From an uncultured Clostridia bacterium (GTDB lineage Bacteria; Bacillota; Clostridia; Oscillospirales; Ruminococcaceae): a DNA stretch of 64,000 bases. The stretch is taken from positions 103,148 to 167,147 of the forward strand of contig CANQNG010000001.1 in assembly GCA_947625155.1 (NCBI GenBank), given 5' to 3'. Positions within the stretch are counted from its first letter, which is position 1, and every line of letters starts with the position of its first letter. A program made the translations under genes and the position numbers. The notes beneath the pieces were generated by a model, which was not told the DNA's origin, did no database searches, and worked only from the letters and a program-made list of their open reading frames with translations. This document shows positions 36,265 through 44,904 of this stretch, one piece after another.

Positions 36265-37482
36265 ATGCGCCGATACGATCTGATCACCCCGGAGGGGACA
36301 AAGGACTACTTATTTGAGGAATGCGCCCGCAAGCGCATGGTCGAGAACCGTACCCGTTCTATCTTCAAGTCGATGGGTTATACCCGTGTCATCACGCCCG
36401 GACTGGAATTTCTGGACGTGTTCAGCCAGAATGCCCATTATTTTCCGCCTGAAGAGCTTTGCAAGCTGACGGATAACAAGGGCAGGCTGATGGCAGTAAG
36501 ACCGGATTCGACAATGCCGATCGCAAGAGTAGCAGCGACCCGCCTAAAAGATGCGCCGCTGCCGCTGCGGCTGTATTATACACAGCCGGTCTACCACTTT
36601 GCCCCGTCCCTGAAAGGGCGCAGCACAGAGGTCAACCAGACAGGCATCGAACTGCTTGGTTCGGCATCTGAAATGGCAGACATTGAGGTCATTTCGGCAG
36701 CGCTTTCCGTGCTGTCCTCGGTGGGGCAGGATGTGCCTGAACCTTTTTCGGTGCATTATTCGCTGGAGCTGGGGGATGTGCGCATTTTCCGGGAGCTGAT
36801 GCACCGGCTGAATGCTACGCCTGCCCAGAAAGAGGAGATCTATGCACTGATCGAGTCCAAGAATTACCCGGCACTGAATGATATGCTTGATCGTATCGGC
36901 AGCGATCCGCTGACACAGGCACTGCGCAAGCTGCCGACCCTGTTCGGCGGGGAAGATGTCTTTGAAAAGGCTTCTGAAGTGTTCCGGGATGCACGTATCC
37001 AGAGGATACTTGACAGCTTGCAGGAGCTGTACCATACGGTATGCGCACTCATGGAGGGCGGCACTGTGTTGGTAGATCTCGGATTGGTGAACAGGACGGA
37101 TTACTATACAGGGCTGGTCATCAAGGGCTATCTGGAAGGCTGCGGTGAGGAGGTCATTTCCGGCGGACGGTATGACACACTGCTGTCGGAATTCGGCTAC
37201 GACATCCCGGCGGTCGGCATGGCAGTCAATGTCGATGCCGTTGCCAATGTCATCGGCAGAAAATATACCCCGCACCCTGCCCCTGCGGATGTGCTGGTCG
37301 CAGCAGAAAAAGGCTGTGAAGCGCTTGCCGTGCAGAAGGCACAGATGCTCCGGGCAGAGGGACTGTGCTGTGAGCATATGCTGGGCATGGACGATCCTGT
37401 GGGATTTGCAAAGCGCAGGGGTATTCCGAAAGTCATTCTGGTGAAGGCAGATACTGTGACGGAGGTGATGGTCGGTGAATAA
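36265..37482 (+). CDS. hisZ: ATP phosphoribosyltransferase regulatory subunit
   Basis: A 405-residue class II HisRS-like protein without aminoacylation function. The motif 2-like stretch is LRLYYTQPVYHFAPSLKGRS and the C-terminal part includes GLVIKGYLEGCGEEVISGGR. It partners with the short HisG encoded next to form the allosteric ATP-PRT complex. A full HisRS would carry an anticodon-binding domain of the usual length; this protein lies in the his operon and is coupled to hisG (8-base overlap), so HisZ is the better call. Confidence 0.92.
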   Translation: MRRYDLITPEGTKDYLFEECARKRMVENRTRSIFKSMGYTRVITPGLEFLDVFSQNAHYFPPEELCKLTDNKGRLMAVRPDSTMPIARVAATRLKDAPLPLRLYYTQPVYHFAPSLKGRSTEVNQTGIELLGSASEMADIEVISAALSVLSSVGQDVPEPFSVHYSLELGDVRIFRELMHRLNATPAQKEEIYALIESKNYPALNDMLDRIGSDPLTQALRKLPTLFGGEDVFEKASEVFRDARIQRILDSLQELYHTVCALMEGGTVLVDLGLVNRTDYYTGLVIKGYLEGCGEEVISGGRYDTLLSEFGYDIPAVGMAVNVDAVANVIGRKYTPHPAPADVLVAAEKGCEALAVQKAQMLRAEGLCCEHMLGMDDPVGFAKRRGIPKVILVKADTVTEVMVGE

Positions 37483-38128
37483 GCCGCTGCGCATTGCCCT
37501 GACTAAGGGCAGACTGGAAAAGGATACAGTTGCTTTGCTGGAAAGTCTCGGCTACGACTGCACTGCCGTACATGAAAAGGGAAGACGGCTGATCTTGCCC
37601 ATTCCCGATGCTCATTTAGAGGTCGTGCTTGCCAAAGCTGCGGACGTGATCACTTATGTGGAACATGGCGTCTGCGACATGGGTGTTGTCGGTAAGGACA
37701 CGCTGATGGAAATGAACGGAAAACTGTTCGAGCTGGTAGATCTGGGCTTTGGGAAGTGTAAATTTGCCCTTGCCACAAAGAAAGACTACCCGTTCTATGA
37801 CGGTTTCGGAGTCAAGACCATTGCCTCGAAATATCCGAATGTGACCCGTGCTTTTTTTGAGAACAAGGGCATGGATGTGGACATTGTAAAAATTGAGGGA
37901 TCTGTGGAGCTTGCACCGCTGCTGGGGCTTGCGGACGGGATCGTGGACATTGTGGAGACGGGCACGACCCTGAAAGAAAACGGTCTGGAGGTCGTGGAAG
38001 ATGTCTGCCAGATCTCCGCACGCCTGATCGTGAACACCGTCAGTCTGAAAATGCGGCAGCGGGAAATTGAACAGCTTGTCACAAGGATCGAAGAAAAGGT
38101 TACAGAACGAGAGGAGCAAGGGATATGA
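37475..38128 (+). CDS. hisG: ATP phosphoribosyltransferase, short form
   Basis: A 217-residue short-form catalytic subunit for the first step of histidine synthesis (ATP + PRPP). The N-terminal RIALTKGRLEKDTVALLESL and the PRPP loop DGIVDIVETGTTLKENGL are complete, and the C-terminal allosteric domain of long HisG is absent, so HisZ is required. It starts at GTG, supported by GGAGGTGA 7 bases upstream inside hisZ. It overlaps hisD by 4 bases. Confidence 0.95.
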   Translation: MNKPLRIALTKGRLEKDTVALLESLGYDCTAVHEKGRRLILPIPDAHLEVVLAKAADVITYVEHGVCDMGVVGKDTLMEMNGKLFELVDLGFGKCKFALATKKDYPFYDGFGVKTIASKYPNVTRAFFENKGMDVDIVKIEGSVELAPLLGLADGIVDIVETGTTLKENGLEVVEDVCQISARLIVNTVSLKMRQREIEQLVTRIEEKVTEREEQGI

Positions 38129-39423
38129 TAAGGACGATCCAATGCGATGGAACACAGGAGTTTGCATTTCTGAAAGAACTTGCCAAGCGCAGCGGTGAGA
38201 CAGACCGCCGTGTGTCACAGGTAGTGACGGAGATCATTGACACTGTCCGGGACGGCGGCGACAAGGCGGTCAAGGACTACACAATGCAATTTGACGGCAG
38301 TCTGCCGCAGTATTATGAAGTGCCTGCCGAGGTCATTCAGGATGCCCTCACCGAGGCAGATCAGGATCTTGTGAATGCACTGCTGAATGCACAGGAGAAC
38401 ATTGCCGATTTCCACAACCGCCAGAAGCCGCAGGGCTTCACGGATGCACAGCCGAATGGTGTTATTTTAGGGCAGCGGGTGCGTGGTCTGGAGCGTGTTG
38501 GTCTGTATGTGCCGGGCGGTACGGCAGCTTATCCATCGAGCGTGCTGATGAATGCGATCCCTGCCAAGATCGCCGGTGTTAAGGAGATCATCATGGTAAC
38601 GCCCCCCTGCAAGGACGGCACACCGAACAAGGATATTTTAGTTGCCGCAGCGATCTGCGGGGTGGACAGGGTATTTCTCTGCGGCGGCGCACAGGCGATC
38701 GCAGCGCTTGCCTATGGAACGGAGACGATACCGAAGGTCGATAAGGTCGTAGGTCCCGGCAATATTTACGTTGCGACTGCCAAGAAGCTGCTGTACGGCG
38801 TGGTGGATATTGACATGATCGCCGGACCGAGTGAGATCTTGGTGATGTCCGACAGCACGGGCGACCCGAAATTCATAGCTGCCGACCTGATGAGTCAGGC
38901 AGAACATGATGTCCTTGCTTCGGCTATCCTGATCACCACAGACCCGTCGCTCCCTGCCAAGGTGGAGGCAGAGGTCAAGCGGCAGATGGCTGCCCTTTCC
39001 AGAAAGGACATCATCGAAAAATCGCTAATAAATTATGGTGCGATCCTCATTGCCCGTGACCGGGCAGAGGCAGTTGAACTTGCCAATGCGATCGCACCGG
39101 AGCATTTAGAAGTACACATGGAAAACCCGTTGGAGCTGATCGGGGCACTGGACAATGCCGGTTCGGTATTCCTCGGCAGCTATGCTTCCGAACCGCTCGG
39201 AGACTACTATGCAGGTCCGAACCATGTACTGCCGACTTCAGGAACGGCAAGATTTTTCTCGCCCCTTGGTGTGAACAGTTTCCTGAAGCGTTCGAGCTAT
39301 ATTTACTACACGGAGCAGGCGCTGCGGGATGCTAAGGATGACATTGTGCTGATCGCTGAACGTGAGGGACTGACAGCGCATGCCAATGCGATCAAGGTCC
39401 GCTTTGAGGGGGAGTCCGAATGA
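38125..39423 (+). CDS. hisD: Histidinol dehydrogenase
   Basis: A 432-residue zinc-dependent NAD enzyme carrying out the last two oxidations to histidine. Family blocks include GLYVPGGTAAYPSSVLMN, CGGAQAIAALAYGTETIPKV, DLMSQAEHDVLASAIL with the catalytic Glu-His, and LPTSGTARFFSPLGV. The length is standard. ATGA overlaps exist at both ends (hisG and hisC), showing tight coupling. Confidence 0.96.
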   Translation: MIRTIQCDGTQEFAFLKELAKRSGETDRRVSQVVTEIIDTVRDGGDKAVKDYTMQFDGSLPQYYEVPAEVIQDALTEADQDLVNALLNAQENIADFHNRQKPQGFTDAQPNGVILGQRVRGLERVGLYVPGGTAAYPSSVLMNAIPAKIAGVKEIIMVTPPCKDGTPNKDILVAAAICGVDRVFLCGGAQAIAALAYGTETIPKVDKVVGPGNIYVATAKKLLYGVVDIDMIAGPSEILVMSDSTGDPKFIAADLMSQAEHDVLASAILITTDPSLPAKVEAEVKRQMAALSRKDIIEKSLINYGAILIARDRAEAVELANAIAPEHLEVHMENPLELIGALDNAGSVFLGSYASEPLGDYYAGPNHVLPTSGTARFFSPLGVNSFLKRSSYIYYTEQALRDAKDDIVLIAEREGLTAHANAIKVRFEGESE

Positions 39424-40475
39424 GCTGGGAAGCGAATGTGCGCCGTGTCGTGCCCTATACTCCCGGTGAACAGCCGAAAATAGACGGTATCATCAAGCTG
39501 AACACCAACGAAAATCCCTATCCCCCTGCCCCCGGTGTGGCAGAGGTGCTCCGGCAGACTGACAGCACGCTCCTGCGTCTGTATCCTGACCCGGATGCCA
39601 AGGTTTTGGTGGATGCCCTTGCAGAGACCTACAGCGTGAAGCCTTCACAGGTGTTTGTGGGGGTGGGGTCGGATGATGTGCTGTCCATGGCGTTCATGAC
39701 GTTTTTCAATGGGGAAAAGCCGGTGCTGTTTCCGGATGTGACCTATTCTTTCTATGACGTATGGGCAGAGGTCCACCGCATCCCGTATCAGACCATTCCG
39801 CTGACGGAGGACTGGCATATCCGTGCAGAGGACTACAAGCGGGAAAACGGCGGCATCGTATTCCCGAACCCGAATGCCCCCACGGGCGTACTGGAACCGC
39901 TTTCGCTGATCGAGGAGATCTTGCAGGCGAATTCAAACTCTGTCGTTATCGTGGATGAAGCCTATATTGATTTCGGGGGGACAAGCTGTCTGCCTTTGCT
40001 GGAAAAGTATGAAAATCTGCTTGTCGTGCAGACCTTTTCCAAATCCCGTTCCCTTGCCGGGATGCGGATCGGCTTTGCTATCGGTTCGGAGAAGCTTATA
40101 CAGTATCTCAATGATGTGAAATTCTCCATCAATTCCTATACCATGACCCGGTTAGCCTGTCTTTGCGGGGCAGCGGCATTGGCCGACAGGGCATATTTTA
40201 AGATGACGACCCAAAAGATCATTGCGACCCGTGAAGCTGCCAAACAGCGGCTTTCGGCGATGGGCTTTACATTTCCGGATGCGTACAGCAATTTTCTGTT
40301 TGTCAGTCACCCAGAACGACCGGCAGAGGAATTGTTCCGGGAATTGAAGCAGCGCAAGATCTTTGTCCGTTACTGGAACAAGCGCAGAATTGATGATTCT
40401 CTGCGCATTACCATCGGCACGCCCGAACAGATGGAGCTGCTCTATGCAGCTCTGGAAGAAACTCTCAGGAAATGA
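39420..40475 (+). CDS. hisC: Histidinol-phosphate aminotransferase
   Basis: A 351-residue fold I PLP aminotransferase. LNTNENPYPPAP near the N-terminus, the NPNAPTG block, VIVDEAYIDFGG, and the PLP lysine in FSKSRSLAGMRIGFAIG are complete. It overlaps hisD by ATGA and ends 9 bases before hisB. It transaminates imidazole acetol phosphate; broader aromatic specificity is possible. Confidence 0.95.
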   Translation: MSWEANVRRVVPYTPGEQPKIDGIIKLNTNENPYPPAPGVAEVLRQTDSTLLRLYPDPDAKVLVDALAETYSVKPSQVFVGVGSDDVLSMAFMTFFNGEKPVLFPDVTYSFYDVWAEVHRIPYQTIPLTEDWHIRAEDYKRENGGIVFPNPNAPTGVLEPLSLIEEILQANSNSVVIVDEAYIDFGGTSCLPLLEKYENLLVVQTFSKSRSLAGMRIGFAIGSEKLIQYLNDVKFSINSYTMTRLACLCGAAALADRAYFKMTTQKIIATREAAKQRLSAMGFTFPDAYSNFLFVSHPERPAEELFRELKQRKIFVRYWNKRRIDDSLRITIGTPEQMELLYAALEETLRK

Positions 40476-40484
40476 GGGATACCT

Positions 40485-41063
40485 ATGCAGACCGCTTCTG
40501 TGACACGTACTTCTAAGGAAACGGACATCACAGCCGTGATCCTGCCGGAGGACGGAAAGACGGAAATATCCACCGGGATCGGCTTCTTTGACCACATGCT
40601 GACAGCCCTTTCCGTACACAGCCGGATCCCTATGCACATTACTGCCAAGGGAGACCTGCATGTGGATGCACACCACACCGTTGAGGACACGGGCATCGTA
40701 CTCGGACAGGCACTGGCAAAAGCGCTCGGCGACAAGAGCGGTATTGCCCGTTACGGTTCGGCGTATATTCCGATGGACGAGGCACTGGCATTCTGTGCGC
40801 TGGACATCTGCAACCGCCCGTTTCTGGTGTTTGATGCGGCATTCACGAATGCGATGATCGGTACTTATGATAGCTGTCTGACGGAGGAATTTCTCCGGGC
40901 ATTCGCTTTCCATGCCGGCATTACACTGCACGTGCGGGTGCTGTACGGCAAGAATGACCACCACAAGACCGAGGCAGCGTTCAAGGCGCTTGCCCATGCG
41001 CTGCGGATCGCCTGCACGTCGGCAGGGGAGGGCGCTTTCTCAACGAAAGGGATATTAGGATGA
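40485..41063 (+). CDS. hisB: Imidazoleglycerol-phosphate dehydratase
   Basis: A 192-residue monofunctional dehydratase with no fused histidinol phosphatase domain. Manganese-binding motifs are visible: GIGFFDHMLTALSVHS, DLHVDAHHTVEDTGIVLG, FHAGITLHVRVLYGKNDHHK. A separate histidinol phosphatase (hisN) must lie elsewhere. It overlaps hisH by 4 bases. Confidence 0.95.
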   Translation: MQTASVTRTSKETDITAVILPEDGKTEISTGIGFFDHMLTALSVHSRIPMHITAKGDLHVDAHHTVEDTGIVLGQALAKALGDKSGIARYGSAYIPMDEALAFCALDICNRPFLVFDAAFTNAMIGTYDSCLTEEFLRAFAFHAGITLHVRVLYGKNDHHKTEAAFKALAHALRIACTSAGEGAFSTKGILG

Positions 41064-41662
41064 TCGCGATCGTAGATTATGGAGCTGGGAATATTTTCAG
41101 TGTCAAAAATGCACTGGACTACCTCGGCATGGAAAATCAGCTCACGGATAAAGCGGATGATCTTGCAGCAGCAGATGAAATTATCCTGCCGGGTGTGGGT
41201 GCATTCCCGAGCGCTATGCGGATGCTTGACAAATGCGGTCTGGTCGGTGTTTTACAGGAACAGGCAAAGCAGAAACCGCTGCTGGGGATCTGTCTGGGTA
41301 TGCAGATGCTGCTCGACAAGAGCTATGAATTTGAAGAGTGTGCCGGGCTGGGACTGATCCCCGGAACGGTCGAGCCTTTGGATGCACCGGGTCTGATCAT
41401 TCCGCATATGGGCTGGAACAAGCTGGAAATGGGTGTGGACTGCCCTCTGCTGTACGGGCTGGGGGAGGAAAGCTACGTATATTTTGTACATTCCTTTGCT
41501 GCCAAGTGTGCGGATGTGTATCTTGCGGCATGGGTGGGATACGGCGGACGTGTGCCTGCTATGGTGTATGACGGAAACTATGTATTCGGCGCACAGTTCC
41601 ACCCGGAGAAAAGCGGCGAAGCGGGACTGCAGATCCTGCGGAATTTCGGAGGTCTGATATGA
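41060..41662 (+). CDS. hisH: Imidazole glycerol phosphate synthase, glutaminase subunit
   Basis: A 200-residue class I glutamine amidotransferase. The nucleophile cysteine is in LLGICLGMQMLLDKS and the catalytic His/Glu in FGAQFHPEKSGEAG; the N-terminal VDYGAGNIFSVKNAL is typical of HisH. It feeds ammonia to the HisF barrel encoded two genes later. 4-base overlaps occur on both sides. Confidence 0.96.
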   Translation: MIAIVDYGAGNIFSVKNALDYLGMENQLTDKADDLAAADEIILPGVGAFPSAMRMLDKCGLVGVLQEQAKQKPLLGICLGMQMLLDKSYEFEECAGLGLIPGTVEPLDAPGLIIPHMGWNKLEMGVDCPLLYGLGEESYVYFVHSFAAKCADVYLAAWVGYGGRVPAMVYDGNYVFGAQFHPEKSGEAGLQILRNFGGLI

Positions 41663-42381
41663 TCATACTGCCTGCGATCGATATCAAGGACGGCAACTGT
41701 GTGCGTTTGGTGCAGGGAGATTACGGCACGGCACACAAAGTGGCTGAGGACTATATGCAGACGGCACAGGGCTTTGCAAAAGCCGGTGCCGAATGGATCC
41801 ATATGGTCGATCTGGACGGTGCGAAAGATGCAAAGCCCGTCAACACGGACATTTTTCTGGATGTAGCAAGGCATACGCCCCTGAAAGTAGAAGTCGGCGG
41901 CGGTATCCGCACGATGGAGACTATGGAACTGTACTTCTCCGGCGGGGTCTCACGGGTCATACTGGGGAGCGTGGCATTGAAGCAGCCGGAACTTGTGGAA
42001 CAAGCTGTCAGGGAGTACGGCGAACGCATTGCGGTCGGCATCGATGCCAAAAATGGTTTTGTCGCCGTGGAGGGCTGGCTGGATGCTTCTACGGTGGATC
42101 ATATTTCCCTTGCAAGGGAAATGGAGAAAATAGGCGTGCAGACGATCATTTTCACGGATATTTCCAAGGACGGAACACTTTCCGGGGTGAACACGGAACA
42201 GCTTTCTGCGCTGCACGATGCTGTGAAGTGCAATGTCATTGCCAGCGGCGGTGTACATACGATAGAGGACATCAAGGCTTGTGCGGCAATGGGACTGTAC
42301 GGGACGATCGCCGGAAAATCGCTCTATCAAGGCACACTTGATCTTGCGGAGGCGATCGCATGTGCGAAGGAGGGGGCTTGA
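41659..42381 (+). CDS. hisA: Phosphoribosyl-formimino AICAR ribotide isomerase
   Basis: A 240-residue (beta/alpha)8 barrel. The duplicated phosphate sites are VEVGGGIRTMETMELYF and VIASGGVHTIEDIKAC; the catalytic aspartates lie in LPAIDIKDGNCVRLVQGDY and IIFTDISKDGTLSG. It overlaps hisH by ATGA and ends 2 bases before hisF, with which it shares the fold. Confidence 0.96.
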   Translation: MIILPAIDIKDGNCVRLVQGDYGTAHKVAEDYMQTAQGFAKAGAEWIHMVDLDGAKDAKPVNTDIFLDVARHTPLKVEVGGGIRTMETMELYFSGGVSRVILGSVALKQPELVEQAVREYGERIAVGIDAKNGFVAVEGWLDASTVDHISLAREMEKIGVQTIIFTDISKDGTLSGVNTEQLSALHDAVKCNVIASGGVHTIEDIKACAAMGLYGTIAGKSLYQGTLDLAEAIACAKEGA

Positions 42382-42383
42382 AT

Positions 42384-43139
42384 ATGTTGGCGAAACGGAT
42401 CATCCCCTGTCTGGATGTGCGGGACGGCAAGGTCGTCAAGGGTGTAAATTTTAAGGGCATCCGTGAAGTGGGTGACCCGGTCGTCTGCGCTGCCGCATAT
42501 GACCGGCAGGGGGCGGATGAGATCGTATTCTATGACATCACCGCTTCTCATGAGGGGCGTGGCGTGATACTGGATGTTGTCCGGGAGACAGCAAAGCAGG
42601 TCTTTGTCCCTCTTACGGTCGGCGGCGGCATCAAAACGGTCGATGATATCCGGGAAACACTGCGTGCCGGGGCGGACAAGGTCTCTGTCAATTCACAGGC
42701 GGTACAGGATCCGCAGCTTATCCGGGACGGGGCGGACATTTTCGGGAGCCAGTGCATCTGTGTCGGCATCGATGCCAAAAAGACAAAAGCCGGCAACTGG
42801 ACGGTGTTCATCAACGGCGGCAGGATCGACATGGAACTGGATCTGCTCGACTGGGTGAAGCAGGTCGAACAGCTTGGGGCAGGGGAGATCTGTCTCAATT
42901 CCATTGACACGGACGGCGTGAAGGGCGGCTTTGATCTGCCCATGCTGAAAGCGGTCGTGGATGCGGTGCGCATCCCGGTCATTGCCAGCGGCGGGGCAGG
43001 GAAGCTCGGAGACTTTGCAGAAGCCTTTGAACAGACGGACTGTTCGGCAGCACTGGCGGCATCGCTGTTCCATTTCCACGAACTGACCGTTCAGGAGGTC
43101 AAGGCAGACTGCCGGCGCAAGGGGATCATTGTCAGATAG
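42384..43139 (+). CDS. hisF: Imidazole glycerol phosphate synthase, cyclase subunit
   Basis: A 251-residue barrel enzyme that makes imidazole glycerol phosphate and AICAR with HisH. Catalytic blocks are IIPCLDVRDGKVVKGVNF, LTVGGGIKTVDDIRETL, ICLNSIDTDGVKGGFDLP and VIASGGAGKLGDFAEAF. The start ATG 42384 is supported by AAGGAGGGGG about 9 bases upstream; the frame is open to 42360 inside hisA. The conserved his order is interrupted after this gene by three uncharacterised frames. Confidence 0.96.
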   Translation: MLAKRIIPCLDVRDGKVVKGVNFKGIREVGDPVVCAAAYDRQGADEIVFYDITASHEGRGVILDVVRETAKQVFVPLTVGGGIKTVDDIRETLRAGADKVSVNSQAVQDPQLIRDGADIFGSQCICVGIDAKKTKAGNWTVFINGGRIDMELDLLDWVKQVEQLGAGEICLNSIDTDGVKGGFDLPMLKAVVDAVRIPVIASGGAGKLGDFAEAFEQTDCSAALAASLFHFHELTVQEVKADCRRKGIIVR

Positions 43140-43160
43140 CAGCAGAAATGAGGGATCGCT

Positions 43161-43358
43161 GTGCAAGTAAATTTCTTTGGATTTAATGTGACAAAGGATG
43201 CAGATGCAGAAGAGATCGCTGGTTCTGCTTTTCTGGTCAGGAAGCTCTCCGAGGGGAGACGGGCTGAAATAGATGCGGCACGGGAAAAGCTTGATCAGTT
43301 AGAAGAACAGAGCAGCCTGCCGATCTCGCTGAATATCGTGAGAATGCTTTCCGGCTAG
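43161..43358 (+). CDS. Small unknown protein in the his operon
   Basis: A 65-residue frame starting at GTG, with GAGGGATC about 8 bases upstream and 21 bases after hisF. The sequence opens QVNFFGFNVTKDADAEEIAG, and its middle part (FLVRKLSEGRRAEIDAAREK) is charged and probably helical. There are no cysteines, signal or membrane segment. I do not recognise a family. It may be real because of its position, ribosome site and similar codon use, but its function is unknown. Confidence 0.5.
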   Translation: MQVNFFGFNVTKDADAEEIAGSAFLVRKLSEGRRAEIDAAREKLDQLEEQSSLPISLNIVRMLSG

Positions 43359-43387
43359 TCTTAGGTGGCACCCTGCAAGCCGGGATC

Positions 43388-44004
43388 GTGACAGCGTTTC
43401 AAAATGCATGGGAGCTTGAGATCATTGGTCTGTCGTGTCTCATCGTGCGGATCGCTCTGACCGTCCGGATGTGGAAATTACAGAAGAATGTGAAAATGCC
43501 GGAACATTTTCTGGAGCAGATGGAGGATACCCTGCGGCGTGCAAGGCAGGAACTCTGGGCAACAGAGAGCCTTGATGCGCTGCTCGAAAACGCAGAGAAC
43601 TTTGATATTCTGGCAGAGACCTATGTCATTAAAAATGACAAGCCGGTGCGGAAAGATATGGGACTGACGATGTACACCAATTTGGAAACATGTGCGTATG
43701 TGGAAGCGGGAACGCTGTATCTGTCGGATATCGAGACCCTCTGGGGCTTCCGACAGCATCCCTGCGTTCGATCACTCTGGTAAAAAAGCGTGTCAGCTTT
43801 CCGGAATGGAACAAGACTGAACCGTACAATGCTGCGTGTTACAAGCCCTTTAAGGTCACCACGAATTCTTACGGGCATTATTTTTCCCGCTGCTACAAGG
43901 TGGAGATCAGTGATGTGAGAGGGGAATTTTACCTGCTTATTCCGGAATATGACGGGGAAACTTTCATGCAGCTCACGAAACTGCGCCCGGCGGACAGCGA
44001 CTGA
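43388..44004 (+). pseudogene. Frameshifted unknown gene in the his operon
   Basis: Two overlapping frames make one protein. The first (from about 43388, GTG) reads through a hydrophobic segment (IIGLSCLIVRIALTVRMW), a helical stretch (PEHFLEQMEDTLRRARQELW), and on to AGTLYLSDIETL, then runs out of sense and stops at 43783. The next frame takes over at about 43735 with LGLPTASLRSITLVKKRV and continues sensibly (YKPFKVTTNSYGHYFSRCYK) to 44004. A single lost base near 43738 (CTCTGGGG, expected CTCCTGGGG) explains it. The result would be a membrane-anchored protein of about 200 residues; I know no family for it. It may be a real mutation or a base-call error. Confidence 0.6.
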
Positions 44005-44018
44005 AAGGAGGGCATATC

Positions 44019-44456
44019 ATGCAGACGACAAGACCGACAACAGCGCAGATAAGGCAGTGGAAAGAGATCTATGCGGCGCACCGTCCCGGCATGCAGCCTG
44101 ACCGGAAAACCGGTGCGGAGGTGAGTGCCTATCTACAGGAGAAATATCCCTGTGAGCCGTTGAATGACCCGGCGTTCACGGAAGTGGTCACATATAACAT
44201 CATGGAAAATGAACATTCCCGCCGGAAACTGCCGGAAGGGATGCAGCCGGATATGGCTGCTTATCGCATCGGGAATGTGCTTGTGGGGATCGATCTGGTG
44301 AGCGGTGAGTTCCATGTGGAGAGCGAAGATACGGAACAGATGGCAGCGATCTATGACGATCTGGTTCTATTCCGGGGCTTGGATGCAGAAGATCTGGAAA
44401 ATTATTTTTTGACAGCGCAGTATGTGCTGCTGTCACAAAAAGCTACTGAAAGATAA
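44019..44456 (+). CDS. Unknown protein between hisF and hisI
   Basis: A 145-residue soluble protein with a strong AAAGGAGG ribosome site. It opens [20 protein letters not shown]; the C-terminal half ([39 protein letters not shown]) is acidic and looks alpha/beta. No signal, membrane segment or metal motif is seen. I do not recognise the family. Being in frame with intact signals and 17 bases before hisI, it is probably expressed with the his operon. Confidence 0.65.
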   Translation: MQTTRPTTAQIRQWKEIYAAHRPGMQPDRKTGAEVSAYLQEKYPCEPLNDPAFTEVVTYNIMENEHSRRKLPEGMQPDMAAYRIGNVLVGIDLVSGEFHVESEDTEQMAAIYDDLVLFRGLDAEDLENYFLTAQYVLLSQKATER

Positions 44457-44473
44457 GGAGGATACAGAATAGC

Positions 44474-44806
44474 ATGGACCTTGACAAATACTTTGTCAAA
44501 AGCGACCTCATCCCCGCCATTGCGGTGGATGTACACACAAAGCAGGTGCTGATGCTTGCTTACATGAGCCGGGAAAGCCTGCAAAAGACTTTGGAGACAG
44601 GCTATACATGGTACTGGAGCCGTTCCCGGCAGGAGCTGTGGAACAAGGGCGCAACGTCCGGGCATCTCCAGAAAGTTGTCTCGATCTTTGCGGACTGTGA
44701 TGAGGATACGCTGCTGGTTTATGTAGAGCAGACCGGAAATGCCTGCCATACGGGAGCGTATTCCTGCTTCTTTAAGCAAATTTATGGTGAGCCACAGGTG
44801 AAATAA
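44474..44806 (+). CDS. hisI: Phosphoribosyl-AMP cyclohydrolase
   Basis: A 110-residue monofunctional HisI that opens the purine ring of [44 protein letters not shown] and the metal ligands in [20 protein letters not shown] and [10 protein letters not shown] are complete. The HisE pyrophosphohydrolase domain that is often fused at the C-terminus is absent, and no separate hisE is seen in the window. AAGGAGGA lies before the ATG. It ends the operon; a weak GGGAAG/CTTCCC hairpin without a good T-run follows near 44864. Confidence 0.95.
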   Translation: MDLDKYFVKSDLIPAIAVDVHTKQVLMLAYMSRESLQKTLETGYTWYWSRSRQELWNKGATSGHLQKVVSIFADCDEDTLLVYVEQTGNACHTGAYSCFFKQIYGEPQVK

Positions 44807-44904
44807 ACTGCTTCACGAAAACCGTCACGTTTCAGCCCCCTCCTGAATACTCTGTAACTAAGGGAAGCCTGCCTTCCCTGTACTAACGTTTTAGGAGGGC
44901 TACT

